The notes below the pieces were generated by a model, which saw only the letters and a program-made list of their open reading frames with translations, was not told the origin of the DNA and did no database searches. Below, piece after piece: positions 15,857-23,750 of a stretch of DNA of 64,000 nt (its first letter is position 1; each line of letters starts with the position of its first letter). The position numbers and the translations under genes were made by a program. The stretch covers positions 39,965 through 103,964 of the forward strand of contig CAJKXC010000002.1 in NCBI GenBank assembly GCA_905203765.1, written 5' to 3'. Origin of the DNA: an uncultured Bacteroides sp. Its GTDB lineage: Bacteria; Bacteroidota; Bacteroidia; Bacteroidales; Bacteroidaceae.

Positions 15857-17908
15857 ATGAAAGATAAGAAATCAGCTTCTTTGTTTCAAAAGGAGCAAGT
15901 AATGGAAAGTTTGAAGCAGTCATTCGTGAAGTTGAACCCGCGGATGATGATTAAGAACCCGATTATGTTCACGGTGGAGATTGTGACGCTGGTGATGCTG
16001 GTGGTCTGCATCCTCTCCCTGGGCACGGCGGAATACGGAACGTTCGGGTACAACTTCCTGGTGTTTGTCATTCTGTTTGTAACCTTGTTGTTTGCCAACT
16101 TTGCCGAGGCGATAGCCGAAGCACGCGGCAAGGCACAGGCGGACAGTTTGCGCAAGACCCGCGAGGAGACTCCCGCCAAGGTGGTGGTGGACGGCAAGCC
16201 CCGTACTATCAGCAGTTCCCGTCTGAAGAAAGGCGATTACTTTATTTGTGAGGCGGGTGATACCATCCCCGCCGACGGTGAGATTGTAGAAGGTCTGGCG
16301 TCTATCGACGAAAGCGCCATTACCGGCGAGTCTGCCCCTGTGATTCGCGAGGCGGGCGGTGACAAGAGTTCTGTGACGGGCGGTACAAAAGTGCTTTCCG
16401 ATAAGATCAAGGTGCTGGTAACACAGCAGCCGGGCGAAAGCTTTCTCGACAAGATGATTGCGTTGGTGGAAGGCGCCACCCGGCAGAAGACACCGAACGA
16501 GATTGCATTGACCATCCTGCTGGCAGGCTTTACGCTGGTATTCGTTATTGTATGCGTCACGTTGATTCCGATGGCGGATTATACCAATATAGACCATCCG
16601 GGAACCTACATCTCTATTGCAGCTATCATCTCGCTGTTTGTCTGCCTGATTCCGACGACCATCGGCGGTTTGCTTTCTGCCATCGGCATTGCCGGTATGG
16701 ACCGTGCGCTCCGTGCCAATGTCATCACCAAGTCGGGTAAAGCGGTGGAAACCGCCGGCGACATCGATACTTTGTTACTGGACAAGACCGGTACGATTAC
16801 CATCGGCAACCGCCGCGCCACGAAGTTCTACCCGGCTCCCGGCATCGATGAAAACTCATTTGTAGATGCCTGCCTGATGTCCTCACTCTCCGACGAAACG
16901 CCGGAAGGCAAGTCCGTCATCGAACTGGGTCGTGAAAGCGGCCACCGTATGCGCGACCTGAATACAAGCGGCGCCCGCATGATAAAGTTTACTGCCGAAA
17001 CCAAATGTTCCGGTGTCGACTTGCAGGACGGCACGCAGATTCGTAAAGGTGCATTCGATGCTATTCGCCGAATTGTAGAGGGTGCCGGAAACAAATTTCC
17101 CCGGGAAATAGAAGATGTAATCTCTGCCGTCTCAAGCAATGGCGGTACTCCGCTGGTGGTGTGTGTCAACCGGAAGGTGACCGGCGTTATTGAGTTGCAG
17201 GATATCATCAAACCGGGTATTCAGGAACGCTTCGAACGCCTTCGCAAGATGGGTGTAAAGACGGTAATGGTGACCGGTGACAATCCGCTGACCGCCAAAT
17301 ACATTGCCGAGAAAGCGGGTGTGGATGACTTCATCGCCGAGGCGAAGCCGGAAGACAAGATGGAATACATCAAGAAGGAGCAACAGGCGGGTAAGCTGGT
17401 AGCCATGATGGGCGACGGCACTAACGATGCGCCCGCCCTGGCACAGGCCAATGTAGGCGTTGCCATGAACAGCGGTACGCAAGCCGCCAAGGAAGCCGGT
17501 AATATGGTTGACCTTGACAATGACCCTACCAAGTTGATTGAAATCGTAGAAATCGGCAAACAGCTGTTGATGACTCGCGGCACGCTGACCACCTTTTCTA
17601 TCGCAAACGATGTTGCCAAGTATTTCGCCATCATCCCTGCTTTGTTCATGGTTGCCATCCCTCAATTGGCTCCGCTGAACATCATGGGGCTGCATAGTCC
17701 TGAGACGGCCATTCTGTCGGCAGTCATTTTCAACGCTATCATCATCCCTATCTTGATTCCGTTGGCTCTGAAAGGTGTTCAGTACAAGCCGATAGGTGCA
17801 AGCGCACTGCTTCGCCGCAACCTGCTGATTTATGGTTTGGGCGGTGTCATTGCTCCGTTCGTAGGCATCAAGCTGATAGATATGATAGTAAGTTTATTTA
17901 TTCTTTAA
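15857..17908 (+). CDS. kdpB: KdpB, P-type ATPase catalytic subunit
   Basis: 683 residues. It hydrolyses ATP to drive K+ uptake. The phosphorylated Asp309 lies in LLLDKTGTIT. The actuator motif is SAITGESAPV, the hinge MVTGDNPLTAKYIA and the phosphatase motif MMGDGTNDAPALAQANVG. Seven or so transmembrane spans surround these domains. ATG 15857 is chosen because residues 8-28 align in register with the N-terminus of enteric KdpB and give nearly the same length. ATG 15902 has a better AGGAG ribosome-binding site and would shorten the protein by 15 residues. It is 11 bp before kdpC. Sequence is complete with no frameshift. Confidence 0.97.
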   Translation: MKDKKSASLFQKEQVMESLKQSFVKLNPRMMIKNPIMFTVEIVTLVMLVVCILSLGTAEYGTFGYNFLVFVILFVTLLFANFAEAIAEARGKAQADSLRKTREETPAKVVVDGKPRTISSSRLKKGDYFICEAGDTIPADGEIVEGLASIDESAITGESAPVIREAGGDKSSVTGGTKVLSDKIKVLVTQQPGESFLDKMIALVEGATRQKTPNEIALTILLAGFTLVFVIVCVTLIPMADYTNIDHPGTYISIAAIISLFVCLIPTTIGGLLSAIGIAGMDRALRANVITKSGKAVETAGDIDTLLLDKTGTITIGNRRATKFYPAPGIDENSFVDACLMSSLSDETPEGKSVIELGRESGHRMRDLNTSGARMIKFTAETKCSGVDLQDGTQIRKGAFDAIRRIVEGAGNKFPREIEDVISAVSSNGGTPLVVCVNRKVTGVIELQDIIKPGIQERFERLRKMGVKTVMVTGDNPLTAKYIAEKAGVDDFIAEAKPEDKMEYIKKEQQAGKLVAMMGDGTNDAPALAQANVGVAMNSGTQAAKEAGNMVDLDNDPTKLIEIVEIGKQLLMTRGTLTTFSIANDVAKYFAIIPALFMVAIPQLAPLNIMGLHSPETAILSAVIFNAIIIPILIPLALKGVQYKPIGASALLRRNLLIYGLGGVIAPFVGIKLIDMIVSLFIL

Positions 17909-17919
17909 ATAGTACAGTA

Positions 17920-18498
17920 ATGAAAACTCTTTGGAAATCATTTAAAATAACGCTCGCATTCTGCGTATTCTTGTCAGTGTTCTATGTCCTCGTCCTGTGG
18001 ATATTTGCACAGTTTGCCGGCCCTAACAAAGGTAATGCCGAAGTGGCTACCTTGAATGGTAAAGTAGTAGGTGCTGCCAATGTAGGGCAGATGTTTACAG
18101 AAGACATCTACTTCTGGGGACGTCCCTCTGCTGCAGGCGACGGTTACGATGCTTCCAGCTCTGCCGGTAGCAACAAAGGTCCTACGAATGAGGAATACCT
18201 TGCCGAAGTAGCGGCACGCGTGGACACTTTCCTGGTACACCATCCTTACCTCAGCCGTGAAGAGGTACCTGCCGAAATGATAACCGCCAGCGGTTCCGGC
18301 CTCGACCCGGACATCACCCCTGCCGGCGCTTATGTACAAGTGAAGCGTGTAGCATCTGCCCGTGGCATGAGTGAGGCTGCTGTAAAGGCGATTGTCGACA
18401 AGGCTGTGGAGAAACCGTTGCTCGGCTTGTTCGGTACGGAGAAAGTGAACGTGCTGAAGCTGAACATTGCGTTGGAAGAAGCCAACGCGGATAAATAA
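17920..18498 (+). CDS. kdpC: KdpC subunit of the K+-transporting ATPase
   Basis: 192 residues with one N-terminal transmembrane helix (about 10-32) and a periplasmic domain. Conserved KdpC patterns are YFWGRPSAAGDGYDASSSAG, SNKGPTNEEYL, ASGSGLDPDITPAGA and VKRVASARGM. KdpC holds KdpA and KdpB together and raises substrate affinity. It is 11 bp after kdpB. A structured intergenic element and an outer-membrane protein gene follow on the same strand. Confidence 0.96.
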   Translation: MKTLWKSFKITLAFCVFLSVFYVLVLWIFAQFAGPNKGNAEVATLNGKVVGAANVGQMFTEDIYFWGRPSAAGDGYDASSSAGSNKGPTNEEYLAEVAARVDTFLVHHPYLSREEVPAEMITASGSGLDPDITPAGAYVQVKRVASARGMSEAAVKAIVDKAVEKPLLGLFGTEKVNVLKLNIALEEANADK

Positions 18499-18528
18499 TT
18501 TTTTTAGTTGTGTTTGTCATGTGTTGTA

Positions 18529-18603
18529 GGCAGGAACGGGGCGTTCTGTTCAGGCAGCAAGAGGCTGCCGTTTCTACAGGGGGAGCCGAATCCCCGTCCT
18601 GCC
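18529..18603 (+). ncRNA. Candidate structured RNA element between kdpC and the barrel gene
   Basis: The outer stem GGCAGGA plus CGGGG (18529-18541, one bulged A) pairs with CCCCG plus TCCTGCC (18592-18603). An inner hairpin is GGCAGC-AAGAG-GCTGCC (18553-18069 is not implied; the stem is 18553-18558 with 18564-18569). The CCCC arm can instead pair with GGGGA at about 18580-18584, giving two exclusive folds. It may be a processing site, attenuator or regulatory leader for the barrel gene. No known class recognised. Confidence 0.45.
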
Positions 18604-18631
18604 TTTCAACCTTTTAAAGAAAGAAATAGGT

Positions 18632-19387
18632 ATGAATAGTTTTAAAATTATAATTGTAGGATTCGTAGCTGCCGTTGCAGCAGCTTTTGTAGGAGTAAAC
18701 AAGGTGCAGGCCCAGGACTTTACTATCCAGGGTGATTTGGTAAGTTCTTACGTTTGGCGTGGCTTCTATCAGACGGGTGCCAGCTTTCAACCGACTCTAG
18801 GTTTTGGTGCCGGTAACTTCTCTCTGACAGCATGGGGCTCTACCGATTTTGACGGTGCTTCCTCAGCCGAAGGTGTTGCTGCCAAGGAGATAGACCTGAC
18901 TGCTGCTTATGCTTTCGGCGAATCCGGATTGAGTCTGTCGGTCGCCAGCCTTTGGTGGGGTGGCCAGGGTGCCAACAAGTACTTTAACTTCAAGAGCCAT
19001 GAAACAGCCCATCATTTTGAAGCCGGACTGGCTTATACCCTGCCGGTTGAGAACTTCCCGCTGTCAATAGCCTGGTACACAATGTTTGCCGGAGCAGACA
19101 AGAACGATGAAGGCGAACAGAATTATTCTTCTTATGTAGAACTGAACTATCCCTTCAGTGTGAAAGCTGTCAATCTGAACCTGACTTGCGGCTTTTTACC
19201 ATATGAAGCAGGCATCGGTGTCTATGGCGTTCCCAACAGCGGATTTGCCGTCACCAATGTAGCTCTGAAAGGTACAACGGACATCAAGATAACAGATCGT
19301 TTCTCCATACCCGTATTTGCACAAGCCATCTGGAATCCGCGTATGGAAGACGCCCATCTGGTATTTGGTATTACATTAAGGCCATGA
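18632..19387 (+). CDS. Outer-membrane beta-barrel protein (putative porin) of the kdp operon
   Basis: 251 residues. The signal peptide ends at VQAQ, followed by a run of alternating polar and aromatic strands starting FTIQGDLVSSYVWRGFYQTG; the WRG element is common in TorF-like putative porins of Gram-negative bacteria. The C-terminus HLVFGITLRP is a typical last strand. It would insert in the outer membrane. Its place between kdpC and the kdpD-like gene suggests it is made with the pump under K+ limitation and helps K+ or a related solute cross the outer membrane; that is inferred. A 75-nt foldable element lies just upstream. No enzymatic residues. Confidence 0.75.
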   Translation: MNSFKIIIVGFVAAVAAAFVGVNKVQAQDFTIQGDLVSSYVWRGFYQTGASFQPTLGFGAGNFSLTAWGSTDFDGASSAEGVAAKEIDLTAAYAFGESGLSLSVASLWWGGQGANKYFNFKSHETAHHFEAGLAYTLPVENFPLSIAWYTMFAGADKNDEGEQNYSSYVELNYPFSVKAVNLNLTCGFLPYEAGIGVYGVPNSGFAVTNVALKGTTDIKITDRFSIPVFAQAIWNPRMEDAHLVFGITLRP

Positions 19388-19469
19388 TTTATTTAGATAT
19401 AACTTTAAACTTCATGAATTAGTGTTGAAAGCCCGTGGCAGTCGTGATGACCGCTACGGGTTGTGTAGC

Positions 19470-20621
19470 ATGAAAACAACTAAAACCGGAAAAAGAATGA
19501 GTAGGGAAGAAAGCGTACAACATTTCCTCGACTTGATAAAGAAGTCGCGTCGTGGTAAGTTCAAGATCTATATCGGCATGATTGCCGGTGTGGGCAAGTC
19601 CTACCGTATGCTTCAGGAGGCGCACGACCTGCTGGATAATGGGGTAGATGTGCAAATCGGCTATATCGAAACGCACGGACGTGCCGGGACGGAAGCATTG
19701 CTGGAGGGGCTGCCCGTCATTCCGCGGCGCCGGATATTCTACAAGAGCAAGGAACTGGAAGAAATGGACCTGGATGCCATTATCCGCCTGCATCCCGAAA
19801 TCGTGATTGTGGATGAACTGGCGCATACCAATGTGGAAGGCAGTCGCAATGAGAAGCGTTGGCAGGATGTGATGGATTTGTTGGACGAAGGCATCAACGT
19901 CATTTCTGCCGTCAACATCCAGCACATCGAAGGCATCAATGAAGAAGTACAGGGCATCTCCGGCATCGAAGTAAAAGAACGCATCCCCGACAGCGTACTG
20001 GAAGAGGCTGACGAAGTGGTGAACATCGACCTGACGGCAGAAGAACTGATAGCCCGGTTGAAAGCAGGCAAGATTTATAAACCGGATAAAGTACCGCTTG
20101 CCCTGAACAACTTCTTCAAGACGGAGAATATCCTGCAACTGCGTGAATTGGCATTGAAGGAAGTGGCGCTACGTGTGGAGAAGAAAGTGGAGAACGAGGT
20201 AGTTGTCTCTTGTGTCGGTGTACGCCATGAGAAGTTCCTGGCGTGCATCAGCAGCCAGGAAAAGACGCCGCGGCACATCATTCGCAAAGCGGCGCGCCTG
20301 GCCACACGGTATAATACTACTTTCATTGCCCTCTATGTGCAGACTCCGGGCGAGAGTTCCGACCGTATCGGTTTGGCGAGTCAGCGCCATTTGCTGAATC
20401 ATTTCAAGCTGGTGACTGAGTTGGGGGGCGAGGTCGTCCAGGTGCAGTCGCGGGATGTCCTGGGCAGCATTGTTGCCATCTGCAAAGAGAAGCAGATAAC
20501 CTCTGTCTGCATGGGCAGTCCTTCATTCCGTCTGCCCGAATCGCTGTTCATGCTCTTGAAATATAGAAAATTTGTGAGCGATTTGGCGCAAGCAAACATA
20601 GATTTGATTATACTTGCATAA
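19470..20621 (+). CDS. kdpD: KdpD-type sensor domain plus universal-stress domain, no kinase
   Basis: 383 residues from ATG 19470; ATG 19497 is a possible alternative, and an in-frame GTG upstream (19422) seems too close to the preceding gene. Residues about 28-240 are the KdpD cytosolic domain, with the Walker-like loop GMIAGVGKSYRM, GYIETHGRAGTEALLEGLP, EIVIVDELAHTN and the downstream NVISAVNIQHIEG. Residues about 250-380 are a Usp-like domain ending DLIILA. No transmembrane spans, HisKA or ATPase domain are present, so this is only the N-terminal half of an enteric KdpD. The histidine kinase is a separate gene 20 bp downstream. It probably senses intracellular K+, ATP or c-di-AMP-like signals and acts on that kinase; this is inferred. 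Confidence 0.88.
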   Translation: MKTTKTGKRMSREESVQHFLDLIKKSRRGKFKIYIGMIAGVGKSYRMLQEAHDLLDNGVDVQIGYIETHGRAGTEALLEGLPVIPRRRIFYKSKELEEMDLDAIIRLHPEIVIVDELAHTNVEGSRNEKRWQDVMDLLDEGINVISAVNIQHIEGINEEVQGISGIEVKERIPDSVLEEADEVVNIDLTAEELIARLKAGKIYKPDKVPLALNNFFKTENILQLRELALKEVALRVEKKVENEVVVSCVGVRHEKFLACISSQEKTPRHIIRKAARLATRYNTTFIALYVQTPGESSDRIGLASQRHLLNHFKLVTELGGEVVQVQSRDVLGSIVAICKEKQITSVCMGSPSFRLPESLFMLLKYRKFVSDLAQANIDLIILA

Positions 20622-20641
20622 TTTTTAATACTTGGAGCATT

Positions 20642-22081
20642 ATGAATATTCGCACAAAATTGATACTTAGCGTAGGGATATTGGCAGGAATGATAATTCT
20701 GCTGGTTGCCCTTTCGGTCGTTAATCTCCAAATATTAACGGCAACGGAGCCGGATAGCCCTGCGGCTATGCCCGGGTTGCAGCGTGCATTGCTATGGATT
20801 TCCGTTACGGGCGGTGTCTGCATCCTTGCCAGCATCATCCTGTTGGTATGGCTTCCGCGCTCCATCAGCAAGCCTATCCAGGAACTGACGCGCGGCATTC
20901 TTGAAATAGCCAACCATAATTATAAGAAACGTCTCGACATGAGCGGGCACGAAGAGTTCCGTGAAGTGGCGGACAGCTTTAACCGTATGGCGGAACGACT
21001 GATGGAGTATCGTGCCAGTACGTTGAACGATATCCTTGCAGCTAAGAAGTTCCTCGAAGCCATTGTGAACAGCATCAATGAACCTATCATCGGGCTGAAC
21101 CGGGAACGGGAGATTCTTTTTGTCAACAATGAAGCATTGACGGTGCTGAACCTGAAGCGTGAGGATATTATCCGCCATTCTGCCGAAGAACTCTCTTTGA
21201 AGAATGACTTGCTTCGCCGCCTGGTTCGTGAACTGGTTACTCCGAGCGAGAAGAAGGAACCGCTGAAGATTTATGCGGATAACAAAGAGAGCTATTTCAA
21301 GGCTTCCTATATCACGATTCAGAATACGGAGGCGGACGCCGACGAACCACAGAACCTGGGCGATGTGATCCTGCTGAAGAACATCACTGAATTCAAGGAG
21401 CTGGACAGTGCAAAGACCACCTTCATCTCGACCATCTCCCATGAACTGAAGACGCCAATCTCTGCCATCCTGATGAGTTTGCAGTTGTTGGAGGACAAAC
21501 GGGTGGGAGCGCTAAATGATGAGCAGGAGCAACTCTCCAAGAGCATCAAGGAGAATGCCGACCGCCTGCTCGGAATCACCGGCGAACTGCTGAACATGAC
21601 ACAAGTTGAGGCAGGCAAGTTGCAGATGATGCCTAAGATTACGAAGCCCATCGAACTGATAGAGTATGCCATCAAAGCCAACCAGGTGCAGGCGGACCGA
21701 TTCAACATCCAGATTGAAGCGGAATATCCGGAAGAAAAGATGCCCAAGCTCTTTGTCGACAGCGAGAAGATAGCCTGGGTACTCACCAATCTGTTGAGCA
21801 ACGCCATCCGCTACTCCAAGGAGAACGGACGGGTGGTTATCGGTGCCCGCCATGAGGACGGCTTTGTCGAAATGTATGTCCAGGACTTCGGCAAAGGCAT
21901 CGACCCGCGCTATCATCAAAGCATCTTCGACCGCTACTTCCGGGTGCCCGGAACCAAAGTGCAGGGCAGTGGCTTGGGCTTGTCTATCTCCAAGGATTTT
22001 GTAGAAGCTCATGGCGGCACGCTGACCGTTCAGAGTGAGTTGGGGAAGGGAAGCTGCTTTATTATCCGGCTGAAAGCATGA
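20642..22081 (+). CDS. Membrane histidine kinase (HAMP-PAS-HisKA-HATPase), probable Kdp kinase
   Basis: 479 residues. Two transmembrane helices (about 7-29 and 48-70) flank a very short periplasmic loop, so it is unlikely to sense an external ligand directly. HAMP about 70-120, PAS about 130-235 (starting LEAIVNSINEPIIGLN), HisKA with phospho-acceptor His267 in STISHELKTPISAI, and HATPase_c with NLLSNAIRYS, DFGKGIDP and GSGLGLSIS. The gene is 20 bp after the KdpD-like sensor gene, and the two together recreate a full KdpD. The matching response regulator is most likely the sigma-54 activator at 12014, at the other end of the locus. I see no OmpR-type KdpE in the window. Confidence 0.9.
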   Translation: MNIRTKLILSVGILAGMIILLVALSVVNLQILTATEPDSPAAMPGLQRALLWISVTGGVCILASIILLVWLPRSISKPIQELTRGILEIANHNYKKRLDMSGHEEFREVADSFNRMAERLMEYRASTLNDILAAKKFLEAIVNSINEPIIGLNREREILFVNNEALTVLNLKREDIIRHSAEELSLKNDLLRRLVRELVTPSEKKEPLKIYADNKESYFKASYITIQNTEADADEPQNLGDVILLKNITEFKELDSAKTTFISTISHELKTPISAILMSLQLLEDKRVGALNDEQEQLSKSIKENADRLLGITGELLNMTQVEAGKLQMMPKITKPIELIEYAIKANQVQADRFNIQIEAEYPEEKMPKLFVDSEKIAWVLTNLLSNAIRYSKENGRVVIGARHEDGFVEMYVQDFGKGIDPRYHQSIFDRYFRVPGTKVQGSGLGLSISKDFVEAHGGTLTVQSELGKGSCFIIRLKA

Positions 22082-22114
22082 TTTGAAATCGAACTTTAAA
22101 AATAAGATAGAATT

Positions 22115-22813
22115 ATGAAGAATTTATTTGCTTGTGTTTTGTTGATGACAACCGTTTTGTCGGTTACTGAATTGAGTGCCCAGAACCGCGACTGGGCCAA
22201 TCTGAATCGCTATGAAAAGGAGAATATCGAGTTGCAACAGCAGGAGAACAACGGTAAGCGGGTTGTTTTCATGGGGAACTCCATTACAGAAGGTTGGGTG
22301 AACATTCACCCCGATTTCTTCAAGAATAACGGCTATATAGGGAGAGGCATCAGCGGACAAACCTCTTACCAATTCCTGGTACGTTTTCGTGAAGATGTAA
22401 TCAACCTTTCTCCGGCGGTTGTAGTAATCAATGCCGCCACCAATGACGTGGCGGAAAACACGGGCGCTTACAACGAAGACCGCACCTTCGGCAACATCGT
22501 CTCCATGGTAGAGCTTGCCCAAGCCAACAATATAAAAGTAATCCTCACCACCACGCTCCCCGCCGCTGCCTTTGGCTGGAACAAGAGCATTACAGATGCA
22601 CCGCAGAAAATTGCCGCCCTCAATGCCCGCCTGCAGCAGTACGCCAAGAAGAACCGCATCCCCTTTGTCGATTATTACTCGGAAATGGTAGTTGGAGAAA
22701 ACAAAGCGTTGAGTCCTCAATATACCAAAGATGGTGTACATCCTACTGCCGAGGGATATGATGTAATGGAGGAGTTGGTTCAGAAGGCCATCGCCAAGGT
22801 ACTCCGTAAATAG
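22115..22813 (+). CDS. Secreted SGNH/GDSL hydrolase
   Basis: 232 residues. Signal peptide ending near LSAQ. SGNH blocks are complete: Ser in VVFMGNSITEGW, Gly in GRGISGQTSYQ, Asn in INAATNDVAEN and the Asp/His pair in KDGVHPTAEGYD. It resembles Bacteroides lysophospholipase/acetylesterase-like enzymes. It lies 33 bp after the Kdp kinase gene on the same strand and could be the last gene of that operon, but nothing in its sequence links it to potassium. The substrate is unknown. It differs from the SGNH protein in the mannan operon in length and block I sequence, so the two are not recent duplicates. Confidence 0.82.
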   Translation: MKNLFACVLLMTTVLSVTELSAQNRDWANLNRYEKENIELQQQENNGKRVVFMGNSITEGWVNIHPDFFKNNGYIGRGISGQTSYQFLVRFREDVINLSPAVVVINAATNDVAENTGAYNEDRTFGNIVSMVELAQANNIKVILTTTLPAAAFGWNKSITDAPQKIAALNARLQQYAKKNRIPFVDYYSEMVVGENKALSPQYTKDGVHPTAEGYDVMEELVQKAIAKVLRK

Positions 22814-22851
22814 GAGAAACTAATTAGGCCGGTACCGCGTATCCTATTCTT

Positions 22852-23718
22852 TTATTTCTTGCGGTATTGCTGCGGAGACATTCCGGTCTGTTTTCTGAAG
22901 AATGTACCGAAGGAAGAAGCATTGGGGAAATTGAAGAAATCGGCTATTTCCTGAATGCTTTTTTGCGTGTTCTTGAGCAGCGAGATGCTTTTGCGGATGA
23001 TGGACTTGAACACCAGCTCCTGCACTGTGAGCCCGCATACAGACTTGGACAGGGCGGAGAGATATTTGGGCGACAAGCAGAGTTTGTCTGCATAGAACCC
23101 TACTCCGCGCTGTTCCGTGTAATGCTTTTCTATCGTCTGAATCAACCGTATAAAGATTTCGTGCTTATGCCCTACGGATGTTTTCAGGTTCATAAGCTTA
23201 CGGTTGTAGATGGAACAAATCCGGTAGGTCAGTCCCAGGAGCAGCAGTTTCTGTTCATAGCGGTTGAAGATGCTGTCTTCCATATACAGGGTGTTGTCCA
23301 GCAATGACATGTATTTCAGCACTTCTTCTTCGTCGCCGGTGTTCCACACGTAGCAGGGCTCCGTGCGGAGTTGCATATACAAGTACATGGACAGCACCGA
23401 ATTGCCGATGATATCCCGTATCGGCTCTATCTGATAAACAAGGATGAATAGCTGTAAGCCTTCCGATTCCTCGAGCGCTTGAAAGAGCGAGCCCTCGGGG
23501 ATGAAAAGCGTTTCGCCTGCCTGGCCGGAGAACGACTTCCGGTTAAGGGAGAATGCGAAACTGCCCTGCGTGCAGACAACCAGGCCTGCCCCTTTTATCA
23601 GGAACGGTTCCTTCAGGGAGGTGGGGAAGGTGCAGACCATGCCTTCCGAACTACATATGTTTTCCCCGCTTAATAAAGCATGGTTCAGACGGGATAAGCG
23701 TTTTTGCTGAGCATCCAT
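22852..23718 (-). CDS. AraC-family transcriptional regulator
   Basis: 288 residues. The N-terminal part is a cupin-like sensor domain (VVCTQGSFAFSLN, ETLFIPEGSLFQAL). The C-terminal 95 residues are a double helix-turn-helix with FYADKLCLSPKYLSALSK and the second element SIQEIADFFNFPNASSFGTFFRK, then QTGMSPQQYR, the standard AraC ending. The gene follows the efflux-pump genes on the same strand with a 32-bp gap and no -7 box I can see in it, so it is probably cotranscribed and regulates the pump. The ligand is unknown. Confidence 0.88.
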   Translation of the reverse strand: MDAQQKRLSRLNHALLSGENICSSEGMVCTFPTSLKEPFLIKGAGLVVCTQGSFAFSLNRKSFSGQAGETLFIPEGSLFQALEESEGLQLFILVYQIEPIRDIIGNSVLSMYLYMQLRTEPCYVWNTGDEEEVLKYMSLLDNTLYMEDSIFNRYEQKLLLLGLTYRICSIYNRKLMNLKTSVGHKHEIFIRLIQTIEKHYTEQRGVGFYADKLCLSPKYLSALSKSVCGLTVQELVFKSIIRKSISLLKNTQKSIQEIADFFNFPNASSFGTFFRKQTGMSPQQYRKK

Positions 23719-23750
23719 AACATACGAAGATTACAAGTTCTAAAACGTTG

